A DNA stretch of 64,000 nucleotides from Pseudomonas sp. Irchel 3E20 (GCF_900187645.1 NZ_FYEE01000015.1:32935-96934); one strand, 5' to 3'; counted from the first letter of the stretch, positions 34,238-43,261 are shown. Translations and numbers: made by a program. Notes: generated by a model from the sequence alone, not told the origin.

Positions 34238-35062
34238 ATGGCGTTGCGACGCTTGGGCGGAATGTCGTTGCTGGTGGGGTTGGGCCTGTTGCCGGTACTG
34301 GCGGGCGCGGCCGGTAAATGCGAGCGGCTGGTGGTGACTGGCAGCCCGGATGCCCCGCCCTACCTGTGGCAGGACCCGCAAGACCCCAAACATTTGATCG
34401 GCGCCAGTGCCGACCTGATGCAGCAAGTGGCCGGTGAGCTGGGGCTTAAGGTCGAAGTGTTGTACGCGGGCAAACGGGCCCAGGCCCTGGACGAAGTGCG
34501 CAGCGGGCGCATGGACCTGCTGCTGGACGCACCGTTGACGGTTAATGAACTGGCCGCCCTGGACTACGTGCACCCACCGCTGGTACGCAACGACTATCTG
34601 GTCTGGACCCGCAAGGATTCTCCGCTGGTCTACAGCCAGGCTTCAGACTTACAGGGCCACTCCGGGGCCTTGTCGCAAAAGGCCCGGCTTACCCAGGGTT
34701 TTGAACTGTTCGCCGAGCAAAACCTGGCCCTGGTGCGCACCCCCAACCTGACCCAGGCCTTGCAGAAACTGCTGCTGGGCGAAGTGGAGTACGTCCTGGC
34801 CGGGCGCTATGCGGGAATGGCCATGGCCCAGACCCTGGGCATGGCCGACGACCTCCTGGCCCACGGGCAAGCGGTGGATCAGCCGGGGTTGTTCCTGGCG
34901 GTTTCCCATAACTCGGCCTGCAACGATCCATGGTTGCGCGGACAGTTGGCCAAAAAGATGACAGAATTGCCCGCGTCCGGCCTGGCGCAGGCTGTGCTGC
35001 AGCGCAATATCGAGCGCTGGAAGGCCCAGCAGAAGCAACCCGCCAGCGCCCCAAATCAGTAG
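34238..35062 (+). CDS. Periplasmic solute-binding protein, SBP_bac_3-like
   Basis: The 274-residue product has a Sec signal ending near GAAG and a type-2 periplasmic-binding fold similar to amino-acid binding proteins (SPDAPPYLWQDP, then IGASADLMQQVAGELGLKVE and the SGRMDLLLDAPLTVNE segment). No transporter permease or ATPase gene is nearby, so a sensory or scavenging role is possible. ATG 34238 follows GGGGAGG; an open frame upstream runs across the etfA end and was not used. Two lipoprotein genes follow within ten bases. Confidence 0.82.
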   Translation: MALRRLGGMSLLVGLGLLPVLAGAAGKCERLVVTGSPDAPPYLWQDPQDPKHLIGASADLMQQVAGELGLKVEVLYAGKRAQALDEVRSGRMDLLLDAPLTVNELAALDYVHPPLVRNDYLVWTRKDSPLVYSQASDLQGHSGALSQKARLTQGFELFAEQNLALVRTPNLTQALQKLLLGEVEYVLAGRYAGMAMAQTLGMADDLLAHGQAVDQPGLFLAVSHNSACNDPWLRGQLAKKMTELPASGLAQAVLQRNIERWKAQQKQPASAPNQ

Positions 35063-35071
35063 GGATTTTTA

Positions 35072-35428
35072 GTGAGTATTCGACCTCTTTTCGCTGCCCT
35101 GGCCGTTCTGGCTCTGGCGGGTTGTGCAGCCGATCCGGCGCCGAATGAACAAATGCGTTTGACCGAGCAAGCCCTGGAACAGGCCAAGGCCGTGGGCGCC
35201 ATGCCCGAGGACGTGGCCGAGTTGAAACTGGCCGAAGATAAATTGCTGCGCGCGCGGGCCGAGATGTCCGATCAGTCCTTCAAGGACGCCCGCATGCAGG
35301 CTGAACAGGCCGAGTTGGACGCCCGCCTGGCCGAAGCGCGGGTCCTGACCCTCAAGAGCCGCGAGCAGTTGAATGTGCTTAACACCCGTATCACGCGCTT
35401 GCGCAAGCAGTTGGGAGACGCCCAATGA
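35072..35428 (+). CDS. DUF4398-type small lipoprotein
   Basis: The 118-residue product starts at GTG and has a lipoprotein signal ending LALAGC (Cys18). The mature part is a helical, charge-rich domain with many Ala, Glu and Arg residues, likely coiled coil. It overlaps the following OmpA-family gene by four bases (ATGA). The pairing of DUF4398 with an OmpA-like partner is common in pseudomonads. Confidence 0.8.
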   Translation: MSIRPLFAALAVLALAGCAADPAPNEQMRLTEQALEQAKAVGAMPEDVAELKLAEDKLLRARAEMSDQSFKDARMQAEQAELDARLAEARVLTLKSREQLNVLNTRITRLRKQLGDAQ

Positions 35429-36237
35429 GCCTGAATAAAAGCGTGATGGGCGGTGTGCTCCTGGCCAGTTGCGCCAGCCTTTTCGGCTGCGCCGGCCAAC
35501 ACAGTGATGCGGCGCTGCAACAGGCAGCGACCCAGTTCCAGAAGGTCAAGGAAGACTCCAATGTGCTGCGCATCGCGCCCAAGGATGTGATCCGCGCCGG
35601 TGAATCCCTGGCCCGTGCCGATCGTCTCTCCAGTTACTGGGGCAGTGGCGAAGACGTGGCCCATTACGCCTACCTGAGCCAGCGCTACAGCGACATCGCC
35701 CTGGAGCACACCGAGCAGGTGCTCAACCAGGAGCGCGCCGCCAAGCTGGAACTGGAGCGCCAACGCCTGCAACTGGCTTTGCGCGAGGCCAAGTTGCTCA
35801 GCGTGCAGCAGCAGGGCAAGTGGCTGGAAGAGCAGATCATCAGCCTGGCCACCACCCAGACTGACCGCGGCTTGGTGATGACCCTGGGCGACGTGTTGTT
35901 CGACACCGGCGAGGCCGACCTGAAAAGCTCAGCCAACCGTACCGTGCTCAAACTCGTGCAGTTCTTGCAACTGAACCCAAAGCGCGTGGTGCGCATCGAG
36001 GGTTACACCGACAGCACGGGCGGGCGCCAGGACAACCTGAAACTGTCCCGCGACCGCGCCCAAGCGGTCGCGGACGTACTGATCGACCTGGGTATCGACG
36101 AAAAACGCATCCAGGTCGAAGGCTATGGCGATGAATACCCGGTGGAAGCCAACGCTTCCGAGCGCGGCCGTGCCCAGAATCGCCGGGTGGAAATCGTCTT
36201 TTCCGACGAAAAAGGCCAACTCGGCGCCGCCCGCTAA
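35425..36237 (+). CDS. OmpA family lipoprotein with N-terminal DUF4398-like helical region
   Basis: The 270-residue product has a lipoprotein signal (cysteines at 16 and 22; LLASC at 16 fits the lipobox best), a helical region (to about 145) resembling the preceding gene, and a C-terminal OmpA domain (about 150-265) with VRIEGYTDSTGGRQDNLKLS, which contacts peptidoglycan. It probably links the outer membrane to the cell wall. It is translationally coupled to the DUF4398 protein, which may be its partner. Confidence 0.88.
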   Translation: MSLNKSVMGGVLLASCASLFGCAGQHSDAALQQAATQFQKVKEDSNVLRIAPKDVIRAGESLARADRLSSYWGSGEDVAHYAYLSQRYSDIALEHTEQVLNQERAAKLELERQRLQLALREAKLLSVQQQGKWLEEQIISLATTQTDRGLVMTLGDVLFDTGEADLKSSANRTVLKLVQFLQLNPKRVVRIEGYTDSTGGRQDNLKLSRDRAQAVADVLIDLGIDEKRIQVEGYGDEYPVEANASERGRAQNRRVEIVFSDEKGQLGAAR

Positions 36238-36268
36238 ATCCGGCCCTCCAAAAAAAACACTGAACGAG

Positions 36269-36302
36269 CCTGTGGGAGCGGACCAAACCCGCGCCCACAG
36301 GG
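36269..36302. repeat. Degenerate REP-like hairpin
   Basis: CCTGTGGG pairs with CCCACAGG around a GC-rich loop. It shares the TGTGGGAGCG core of the other REP copies and lies after the OmpA-family gene. No T run follows. Confidence 0.55.
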
Positions 36303-36477
36303 TAAACCTGCCACTGATGCGCGGGTTTGCACCTGTGAACAACAGCGCAAACCGTCCAGTTTTTCCTGTCACTGCCTTGGCTGCTCGACTATTGTGGCAA
36401 CTGTGCCCGTACACTTCTAAACTGTGCCGGTGTTACGTCCCACAAAAATAATAGGCCCGTGAGCCGAGTACCGCGTC

Positions 36478-37926
36478 ATGACCAACCTTTTGCTCTACCA
36501 ACGTATCGCCCAGCAGTTGGCCGAGGACATTCGGCGCGGTGTCTATCAGCCCGGCGAGCGCGTGCCGTCGGTGCGCAAGATGAGTTCGCAGCTCAATGTC
36601 AGCCATGCCACAGTGCTGCAGGCGTATGCCAACCTGGAAGACCAGGGCCTGATCCGCGCACGGCCGCAGTCGGGTTACTACGTGCACCAGACGCCAGCAC
36701 TGACGGCGCCTACCCCGGATATCGCGCGGGTCGAGCGGCCGGGGTTGGTCACCCGCAGCAGTATCATCCAGCAGGTGTTGGTCGAGTCGCGCCGCGAAGG
36801 CGTGTTCCCTCTGGGGGCGGCGGTGCCCAGCGTGGATTACCTGCCGGTAAGGGCGTTGCACCAGCAACTGGCCAAGGTCACCCGTTTCCATAGCCCGCGG
36901 GCCTTCAGCTACATGTTCAGCCCCGGGTTCGAACCGCTGCGCCGCCAGGTGGCGATCCGCATGCGCGATGCCGGGGTGGTGGTTGACCCTTCGGAAATCG
37001 TTATCACCCACGGCTGTGTCGACGCTTTGCAGATGTCGCTGCGGGTGCTGACCCGCCCCGGCGATCTGATCGCCGCCGAGTCGCCGACCTATTACGGCCT
37101 GCTGCAACTGGCGGACCTGCTGGGGCTTAAGGTCATCGAGATCCCCAGCGACCCCTCCACCGGCATGAGCCTGGAGGCCCTGCAATTGGCGGCCAACCAG
37201 TGGCCAATCAAGGCCCTGGTGCTGACCACGCGCCTGAGCAACCCCTTGGGCGGGACCATGCCGGAAGAGCGCCAGAAGCAACTCCTGCGCCTGGCCTCGG
37301 ATTTCGATATCCAGATCGTCGAAGACGATATTTATGGCGAACTGATGTTCGAGCAGGGGCGCACCAAGTCCCTCAAGGCCTACGATCGACTGGACCGGGT
37401 GATCTACTGTTCGAGCTTTTCCAAAACCCTGTCGCCGGGGGTGCGCATCGGTTGGATGATTGCCGGCAAATACCAGCAGGAAATCCAACGTTTGCAGACG
37501 TTCAGTACCCATTCGGCCTGCAGCGTCACACAAATGGGCATCGCCGCGTATCTGGAAAACGGCGGCTACGACCGCCACCTGCGCTACATCCGCCAGGAGT
37601 ACCGCAAGAACCTCAGCGCCTTTCAACTGGCGGTGCAGCAGCATTTTCCCGAAGGTACGCAAATGACCCGGCCTACGGGCGGCTTTATCCTGTGGGTCAG
37701 TTTGCCGGGGCGGGTCAACACCCAGGAGCTGCATGTGCGGGCGTTGCAGCAGGGCATCAGCATTGCACCTGGGCTGATTTTCAGTAACACCGAGCAGTTC
37801 AACCACTGCATCCGCCTCAACTGCGCCACGCCCTGGAACCGTGAGGCGGAGCGCACCTTGATGACCTTGGGCATGCTGGCCAGCCAACTGTGCCAGGAAA
37901 CCACCGGCGGTTTTGCGGGGCTTTGA
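36478..37926 (+). CDS. MocR/PdxR-type GntR-aminotransferase transcriptional regulator
   Basis: The 482-residue protein fuses an N-terminal GntR winged helix (about 5-75, RVPSVRKMSSQLNVSHATVL) to a class I aminotransferase domain. The PLP lysine lies in SSFSKTLSPGVRIGWM (near residue 316). MocR proteins sense PLP or amino-acid adducts and usually control a neighbouring gene. No divergent partner lies within this locus, so its target is unclear; the following gene is in the same direction. Confidence 0.9.
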   Translation: MTNLLLYQRIAQQLAEDIRRGVYQPGERVPSVRKMSSQLNVSHATVLQAYANLEDQGLIRARPQSGYYVHQTPALTAPTPDIARVERPGLVTRSSIIQQVLVESRREGVFPLGAAVPSVDYLPVRALHQQLAKVTRFHSPRAFSYMFSPGFEPLRRQVAIRMRDAGVVVDPSEIVITHGCVDALQMSLRVLTRPGDLIAAESPTYYGLLQLADLLGLKVIEIPSDPSTGMSLEALQLAANQWPIKALVLTTRLSNPLGGTMPEERQKQLLRLASDFDIQIVEDDIYGELMFEQGRTKSLKAYDRLDRVIYCSSFSKTLSPGVRIGWMIAGKYQQEIQRLQTFSTHSACSVTQMGIAAYLENGGYDRHLRYIRQEYRKNLSAFQLAVQQHFPEGTQMTRPTGGFILWVSLPGRVNTQELHVRALQQGISIAPGLIFSNTEQFNHCIRLNCATPWNREAERTLMTLGMLASQLCQETTGGFAGL

Positions 37927-38008
37927 GCGGGCGATTGAGCCGGCGCGCTTGTCATCAAGTGTTCAACAGGCCAGCATATGGCCCTCTGCCGTTAATGCTG
38001 TCAGGTCT

Positions 38009-38506
38009 ATGAAACCGAGTTTTCCCGCTGTTTGGTTATTGGTCGGCCTGTTGAGTGCCCTCAATGTGGGCACCGTGCTGGCGGCCAGCGGCCAGGAGAA
38101 GTCCACCGCTAGCACCACGGTGAACCCGGCTGGGGTCGGCGCGAAAAAAACGGTCTCCCCGAAAAATACCGCCGCCAAGCCCAAGCCTCGGCCCACGCGC
38201 AAACGTGCGCCGGTCGCGGCTAAATCCAAGTCTGCCAGCGAACTGGCGAAAACCCCGTTGGTGCCGGCGCACTTGGACCTGAGCTTGCCCCAGGACATGG
38301 TTCGCCACTTGCAGCCACTGGGCGCGCTGCCCTCGCTGGTCAAGCGCGAGCCGCTGCTGCCGCCGTTGTTCAACGAAAAACCCAAGGACGACAGCCCCTT
38401 CCAGCTCAACGGGCGCTTGCTCAGCAACGAAATGGGCCTGCAATTGCGCAATGACGAGCGTCGCGATGTGGAAGGCGCAGCCCTGGACTTCGAGTTCAAG
38501 CAGTAG
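38009..38506 (+). CDS. Periplasmic Lys/Pro-rich protein of unknown function
   Basis: The 165-residue product has a Sec signal (MKPSFPAVWLLVGLLSALNV, cleavage after VLAA likely), a Lys/Pro/Ala-rich disordered linker (about 35-85), then a compact region with LDLSLPQDMVRHLQPLGALP. I do not recognise the family. ATG 38009 follows TCAGG; the longer frame from 37913 overlaps mocR and is less likely. Confidence 0.65.
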   Translation: MKPSFPAVWLLVGLLSALNVGTVLAASGQEKSTASTTVNPAGVGAKKTVSPKNTAAKPKPRPTRKRAPVAAKSKSASELAKTPLVPAHLDLSLPQDMVRHLQPLGALPSLVKREPLLPPLFNEKPKDDSPFQLNGRLLSNEMGLQLRNDERRDVEGAALDFEFKQ

Positions 38507-38674
38507 CCCATCACCGCCGTTGCGCGTTCTGGCCATGACCCTTTGTCGCCGACTGCCCGGTCACGGCACTTTGCGCGTAAAAACCCGGTTCCGGGGAATT
38601 TCAAACGGCTGTTTTAGCGAGTAACCTGTGCCGCGTTTCACCTGCTCTGGCTTGTTATCTAGGAACCCCTCGTC

Positions 38675-38929
38675 ATGAACTGCCGCCAAGGCTGTGGCGC
38701 TTGCTGCATCGCCCCCTCCATCAGTACACCGTTGCCCGGCATGCCTAACGGCAAAGCTGCGGGCGAACGTTGCCTGCACCTGTCGGTCGAACACCTGTGC
38801 CTGATTTTCGGCCAGCCCGAACGCCCGCCCGTGTGTGGTGCGTTTCAGGCGGATGTCGAGGTCTGTGGTAGTGATCGCGAAGAAGCCATCAGGCTGATCG
38901 GTTGGTGGGAAGACATGACGGCGGCCTGA
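38675..38929 (+). CDS. YkgJ family cysteine-cluster protein
   Basis: The 84-residue protein opens with CRQGCGACC and has further cysteines near C40, C47, C54 and C63, the pattern of YkgJ-type zinc or iron-binding proteins. The function is unknown. It lies 42 bases before the START-domain gene and may be cotranscribed with it. Confidence 0.82.
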   Translation: MNCRQGCGACCIAPSISTPLPGMPNGKAAGERCLHLSVEHLCLIFGQPERPPVCGAFQADVEVCGSDREEAIRLIGWWEDMTAA

Positions 38930-38971
38930 GGGCCAGCCATGACCGGAACTTCAACAACAAGGAATAAGACA

Positions 38972-39577
38972 ATGGGTTCGCTGCATCGAATGGCAATGTG
39001 CTGTGGTTTAACGGTTTTATTGGCGGCCACCGCCCAAGCTGAGGACTGGAAAACCGCCAAGGATGAGGACGGTATCAAGATTTCCCTGAGTGAAGTCGCA
39101 GGCTCTCAGTACAAGGCCTACCGCGGCGTCACGGTGATTAAGACCTCCATGGACAAGCTGCGCGGTCTGCAGGAAGACGTGGCCGGCGCTTGCGCCTGGA
39201 TCCACGAGTGCAAGTCGCAGAAACTGCTCAAGCACGAAGGCGCGCAGAGCTGGACCTACACCCAGTTCAATACGCCATGGCCGGTCACACCGCGCGATTC
39301 GGTGACGCAGATCACCACCGAGCAAGGCGCCGATGGCAGCCTGACCCGCACGCTCAAAGGCGTGCCCACCTACCTGCCCGAAGAAAAGGGCTTTGTGCGG
39401 GTGGCCCAGGTCGAGGGCTTCTGGAAGTTCGTGCCCAAGGGCGCGGACCAGATTGAAGTGACCTACCAGGTCCACACCGAGCCGGGCGGCAGCGTGCCGT
39501 CGTGGCTGGCCAACAAGTTCGTGGTCGAGGCGCCGTTCAATACCTTGAAGGCCCTCAAGGAACGCGCCGAGAAGTAA
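38972..39577 (+). CDS. START domain-containing secreted protein
   Basis: The 201-residue product has a signal peptide (MGSLHRMAMCCGLTVLLAAT, cleavage after AQA) and a START-like lipid-binding fold, visible in EDWKTAKDEDGIKISLSEV, then SWTYTQFNTPWPVTPRDSV and VEGFWKFVPKG. It probably carries a hydrophobic ligand in the periplasm. ATG 38972 follows AAGGAA. The in-frame ATG 38939 is weaker. Confidence 0.85.
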   Translation: MGSLHRMAMCCGLTVLLAATAQAEDWKTAKDEDGIKISLSEVAGSQYKAYRGVTVIKTSMDKLRGLQEDVAGACAWIHECKSQKLLKHEGAQSWTYTQFNTPWPVTPRDSVTQITTEQGADGSLTRTLKGVPTYLPEEKGFVRVAQVEGFWKFVPKGADQIEVTYQVHTEPGGSVPSWLANKFVVEAPFNTLKALKERAEK

Positions 39578-39596
39578 GGGCGCAACGTGCCCGCCC

Positions 39597-39623
39597 AAGA
39601 CCGCCCCCGTGGCGGTCTTTTGC
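39597..39623 (+). terminator. Terminator after the START-domain gene
   Basis: AAGACCGCC pairs with GGCGGTCTT around CCCGT, then TTG. A good stem with a short T run. Confidence 0.75.
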
Positions 39624-39704
39624 TGTGGGGCGGGTTGAACGAATCGGGCGTGGGGCCGGTCGAGATACTGTGAGCCCACTTTGGGGTTTATCGAGGAGGC
39701 GCTG

Positions 39705-39947
39705 ATGCAAAAGTGGAATGTCACCTATGTCGACGATCACGGTGAACCCAATGTCGAGGTGTTCGAGTGCGTCGGTCCGCCCAGTCATGAAGAGGCGGCC
39801 AAGCTGATCCGGGCCCGCTTGTTTCCCGCGCTCGACGCCTTGCCCCTCAATGACCTGGAAGGGCGCACCGATGACCCGACGCTCAAGAGCCTGAAAGAGC
39901 AGAACAGCATCGAAATCATCAGTGTTCTACCGACCAGCCCCGGTTAA
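39705..39947 (+). CDS. Small conserved-looking protein of unknown function
   Basis: The 80-residue acidic soluble protein starts MQKWNVTYVDDHGEPN after a strong GAGGAGG. It has no cysteine, signal or membrane segment. Translation is protein-like with balanced composition. I do not recognise it. It stands alone between two terminators or spacers. Confidence 0.7.
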   Translation: MQKWNVTYVDDHGEPNVEVFECVGPPSHEEAAKLIRARLFPALDALPLNDLEGRTDDPTLKSLKEQNSIEIISVLPTSPG

Positions 39948-40145
39948 AAAACCCACGATAGCCCGTTGGCAGAGCTAATGGCTTCGGGCTACTCTGCAAC
40001 GGAGATCAGCGAGTCCATCGCTAGTTCCGGTCTTGTCAGCTACATGCTTGTTTCCCGTTGGCCATTACCGGGCCATATCGCTGTCCGCCGTCGTGCGCCA
40101 GTGCAGGGAGTACGGAAAGTCTATCCATCGTGAGGAGGACGTTTC

Positions 40146-40487
40146 ATGAGCACAGCCTATCAAGAAGACCTCAGCACCAGCGTGCTGCGCCGCATGAAAG
40201 AAGGCGGCTTTGATTTTTCACGATTCCATCCCATCGAGTTTTACGCCATTTTCCCGGACGAAGAAGGAGCGCGCCGGGCAGCCAGGCAGTTTCGCGGTGA
40301 ATCCCTCAATGCCCAAGTCAGTGCGCGCGACGACGGCGCCTGGCACCTGGAGTTGAGCAAGGTGATGTACGCCACGTACGGTGGCATCGGCGATTTCGAG
40401 CAGGACTTCGAGGCAGTGGTCGAACCACTGGGCGGCATTCTCGAAGGTTGGGGCGTCAAGCAGGAGGTTCGCGGGCGATTGGCCTGA
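40146..40487 (+). CDS. rraB: Ribonuclease E inhibitor RraB family protein
   Basis: RraB binds RNase E and alters degradosome composition in E. coli. The 113-residue product has the family layout: MKEGGFDF, then the HPIEFYAIFPDEEGARRAAR segment and an acidic C-terminal part with DFEQDFEAVVEPLGG. A clear GAGGAGG precedes the ATG. RNase E is encoded about 32 kb away in the same window. Pseudomonas RNase E differs from the E. coli protein in its C-terminal half, so the contact may differ. Confidence 0.82.
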   Translation: MSTAYQEDLSTSVLRRMKEGGFDFSRFHPIEFYAIFPDEEGARRAARQFRGESLNAQVSARDDGAWHLELSKVMYATYGGIGDFEQDFEAVVEPLGGILEGWGVKQEVRGRLA

Positions 40488-40514
40488 ACACCCTGAGTGT
40501 CATCACACACCAGC

Positions 40515-40547
40515 ATCGGCTGACCTTAGGGTCGGCCGATTTTGTTT
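40515..40547 (+). terminator. Terminator of rraB
   Basis: ATCGGCTGACC pairs with GGGTCGGCCGAT (one bulge) around TTA, followed by TTTGTTT. Confidence 0.75.
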
Positions 40548-40577
40548 GTGCGGCACTGAACCTGGCGACAGACGCGC

Positions 40578-40602
40578 AAAAAAAAGCCACCGCGAAGGTG
40601 GC
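40578..40602 (-). terminator. Orphan minus-strand terminator
   Basis: On the minus strand GCCACC pairs with GGTGGC around TTCGC and is followed by eight T. No gene on that strand is seen upstream of it in this spacer, so an unrecognised minus-strand transcript is possible. Confidence 0.55.
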
Positions 40603-40771
40603 CAAAAGGGAAGAGCGTGGGCACCCGGTCCGCCGTCCTGGGCGCTTTGGGGCAAGTGGCGGCGATTATCCCGACGCGCCGGCGTGCAGTGAAATCAACT
40701 CTGACTATGCTGTTGATAGCTATGGCTATTGCTTCGCAATGAAGCGGGATCGATCAGAGGGAGGCGTTTGT

Positions 40772-40787
40772 TGCACAGGAATGGTGC
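40772..40787. promoter_or_regulatory. NtrC-like enhancer site
   Basis: TGCAC-AGGAAT-GGTGC matches the NtrC inverted pattern TGCAC-N6-GGTGC. Its centre lies about 86 bases upstream of the start expected from the sigma-54 promoter, an appropriate distance for an enhancer. Confidence 0.6.
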
Positions 40788-40839
40788 GCCGTACGCTGGC
40801 TGTATATCCAACTGATTGATATTTAAGCGTTTATGCCGA

Positions 40840-40854
40840 TGGCACGAGGCTTGC
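40840..40854 (+). promoter_or_regulatory. Sigma-54 (RpoN) promoter of the ATP-grasp operon
   Basis: TGGCACG-AGGC-TTGC keeps the invariant GG and GC ten bases apart and matches the RpoN consensus TGGCACG-N4-TTGC at every position listed. The start codon lies 34 bases beyond, allowing a leader of about 22 bases that includes AAGGAG. Confidence 0.8.
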
Positions 40855-40888
40855 GAAGCCTTCGTGTCCTGGTGACAAGGAGTACGGC

Positions 40889-42298
40889 ATGATCCGCACC
40901 TATTTTGATGAGATGTACGATGCCGCCGGCCTAGTGCGCCCGCATTACCGGGAGTTCGCCCGCTGGTTGGCCGAAACACCGGATGAACTGCTGGCTCAGC
41001 GGCGTCGGGAGGCCGACCTGCTATTTCATCGGGCCGGCATCACTTTCACCCTCTATGGCGACGAGCAGGGCACCGAGCGCCTGATTCCCTTCGACACCAT
41101 CCCGCGCAGCATCCCCGCCAGCGAATGGCGCGTGGTCGAGCGCGGCTGCATCCAGCGGGTCAAGGCCTTGAACATGTTCCTGGCCGACCTCTACCACGAG
41201 CAGCGCATCATCAAGGCCGGGATCATTCCGGCCGAGCAGGTGCTGGCCAACGAGCAGTATCAGTTGGCCATGCAGGGCCTGGACCTGCACCGCGACATTT
41301 ACTCCCATATTTCCGGAGTGGACCTGGTGCGCGACGGCGACGGCACCTACTACGTGCTCGAAGACAACCTGCGCACCCCCAGCGGCGTGAGCTACATGCT
41401 CGAAGACCGCAAGATGATGATGCGCCTGTTCCCCGAGCTGTTCGCCGCCCAGCGCATCGCGCCCATCGACCACTACCCCAACCTGTTGCTCGACACCCTG
41501 AAAAGCTCCAGCCCGTTGGACGACCCTAGCGTCGTGGTGCTGACTCCCGGGCGCTTCAACAGCGCGTTTTTCGAGCATGCGTTCCTGGCCCGGGAAATGG
41601 GCGTGGAACTGGTGGAGGGCGCCGACCTGTTCGTGCGCGACGACCGCGTGTTCATGCGCACCACCGACGGCCCGAAGGCCGTTGACGTGATTTACCGGCG
41701 CCTGGACGACGCCTTTCTCGACCCCTTGGCCTTCAACCCGGACTCCATGCTCGGCGTGCCGGGCCTGCTGGCGGCCTATCGCTGCGGCAACGTGGTACTG
41801 GCCAATGCCATCGGCACCGGGGTGGCGGACGACAAGTCGGTGTACCCCTTCGTCACCGACATGATCCGTTTTTACCTGGACGAAGAGCCCATTCTGAAGA
41901 ACGTGCCGACCTGGCAGTGCCGCAACCCCTCGGAGCTTTCCCATGTGCTGGCCAATCTTCCAGACCTGGTGGTCAAGGAAACCCAAGGCTCGGGTGGCTA
42001 TGGGATGTTGGTGGGGCCGGCGTCCACGGCGGCGCAAATCGAAGCCTTCCGCGAGCGGATCAAGGCCAAGCCCCACGCCTATATCGCGCAACCCACGCTG
42101 TCGCTGTCCACCTGCCCGACGTTCGTCGAAAACGGCATTGCGCCGCGCCATATCGACTTGCGCCCGTTTGTCTTGTCTGGCCGCGAAACCCGGGTTGTGC
42201 CCGGCGGCTTGACCCGCGTGGCCCTGCGCGAGGGCTCCCTGGTGGTGAACTCGTCCCAGGGCGGCGGTACCAAGGACACCTGGGTGGTCGAGGATTGA
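40889..42298 (+). CDS. Circularly permuted type 2 ATP-grasp protein
   Basis: The 469-residue protein belongs to the circularly permuted ATP-grasp family, predicted carboxylate-amine ligases related to glutathionylspermidine-synthase-like enzymes. Segments seen: YVLEDNLRTPSGVSYMLEDR near 155, VIYRRLDDAFLDPL near 270, and the nucleotide-binding VVKETQGSGGYGMLVG near 364-380. ATG 40889 follows AAGGAG. It is the first gene of a three-gene operon with alpha-E and transglutaminase-like proteins, probably under nitrogen control through sigma-54. The natural substrate is unknown; a peptide-bond ligation opposed by the downstream protease-like protein has been proposed for such clusters. Confidence 0.92.
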   Translation: MIRTYFDEMYDAAGLVRPHYREFARWLAETPDELLAQRRREADLLFHRAGITFTLYGDEQGTERLIPFDTIPRSIPASEWRVVERGCIQRVKALNMFLADLYHEQRIIKAGIIPAEQVLANEQYQLAMQGLDLHRDIYSHISGVDLVRDGDGTYYVLEDNLRTPSGVSYMLEDRKMMMRLFPELFAAQRIAPIDHYPNLLLDTLKSSSPLDDPSVVVLTPGRFNSAFFEHAFLAREMGVELVEGADLFVRDDRVFMRTTDGPKAVDVIYRRLDDAFLDPLAFNPDSMLGVPGLLAAYRCGNVVLANAIGTGVADDKSVYPFVTDMIRFYLDEEPILKNVPTWQCRNPSELSHVLANLPDLVVKETQGSGGYGMLVGPASTAAQIEAFRERIKAKPHAYIAQPTLSLSTCPTFVENGIAPRHIDLRPFVLSGRETRVVPGGLTRVALREGSLVVNSSQGGGTKDTWVVED

Positions 42299-42310
42299 AG
42301 GAAGCTTGCC

Positions 42311-43261
42311 ATGTTGAGTAGAACTGCCTCGGATTTGTATTGGATGTCGCGTTACCTGGAGCGGGCGGAAAACCTCGCGCGGATGCTCGATGTCAGTTAT
42401 TCGCTGTCGCTGATGCCCCAGGACGGGCGCGGCGATGGCCTGCATGAACTGGCGATGCCGTTGCTGATTACCGGCACCCTGGACGATTACCTGGCACGCC
42501 ACGGCGAATTGCACGCCGAACGCCTGCTGCATTTCTTCGCCCTGGACGCGGAGAACCCCGCCAGCATCTACAGCTGCCTGGGCGCGGCGCGGGCCAGCGC
42601 CCACGCGGTGCGTGGGCGGATTACCGCCGACATGTGGGAAAACATCAACGCCACTTGGCTGGAAATTCGCGGCATCGCCGAGCAAGGCCTGGGGCGCTAC
42701 GGCATGAGCCGTTTCTGCGAGTGGATCAAGGAACGTTCCCACCTGTTCCGCGGGGCGTCCTACGGCACCATCATGCGCAACGATGCCTTTCGCTTCATAC
42801 GCCTGGGCACCTTTATCGAACGGGCCGACAACACCCTGCGCCTGCTCGATGCGCGTTACGAGATGGCCGGCGACCAGGCCGAAGCGGTGAGCGACGGCAC
42901 CGCCCATGCCTATTACCAGTGGAGCGCTTTATTGCGGGCGCTGTCCTCGTTCGAGGCCTACACCGAGATCTACCGCGACGCCCCCGGCGCGCGGCATGTG
43001 GCCGAACTGCTGCTGTTACGCGCCGACGTCCCGCGCTCGCTACGTGCCTGCACCGAAGAAATCGACCAAATCCTCGCCAGCCTGCCCGGCACCAACGGCC
43101 GCCCGGCCCAACGCCTGGCGGCGGAAATGGACGCGCGCCTGCGTTACACCGGCATCCACGAAATCCTCGACGAAGGCCTGCACGCCTGGCTGACCGAGTT
43201 CATCCCACTGGTGCGCCAGTTGGGCAACGCCATTCACCGTTCCTACCTGGAGGCTGCATGA
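42311..43261 (+). CDS. Alpha-E domain-containing protein
   Basis: The 316-residue all-helical protein (MLSRTASDLYWMSRYLERAENLARMLD) is an alpha-E domain protein, a family found almost only next to circularly permuted ATP-grasp and transglutaminase-like genes. No catalytic motif is known. Conserved-looking residues include the ERAENLAR and RFIRLGTFIERADNTLRLLD helices. It begins 12 bases after the ATP-grasp stop and overlaps the next gene (ATGA). Confidence 0.92.
   Translation: MLSRTASDLYWMSRYLERAENLARMLDVSYSLSLMPQDGRGDGLHELAMPLLITGTLDDYLARHGELHAERLLHFFALDAENPASIYSCLGAARASAHAVRGRITADMWENINATWLEIRGIAEQGLGRYGMSRFCEWIKERSHLFRGASYGTIMRNDAFRFIRLGTFIERADNTLRLLDARYEMAGDQAEAVSDGTAHAYYQWSALLRALSSFEAYTEIYRDAPGARHVAELLLLRADVPRSLRACTEEIDQILASLPGTNGRPAQRLAAEMDARLRYTGIHEILDEGLHAWLTEFIPLVRQLGNAIHRSYLEAA

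Larger units (their letters stand above)
40488..40888. other. Regulatory intergenic region between rraB and the ATP-grasp operon
   Basis: This 401-base spacer holds the rraB terminator, an orphan minus-strand terminator, an NtrC-like site and a sigma-54 promoter. No convincing coding frame is present; the open frames that cross it have unnatural composition. Confidence 0.75.

Noticed and set aside
41021..42907. Long minus-strand frame opposite the ATP-grasp and alpha-E genes
   Set aside because: Antisense shadow of two well-recognised genes; His/Gln/Gly-rich translation.
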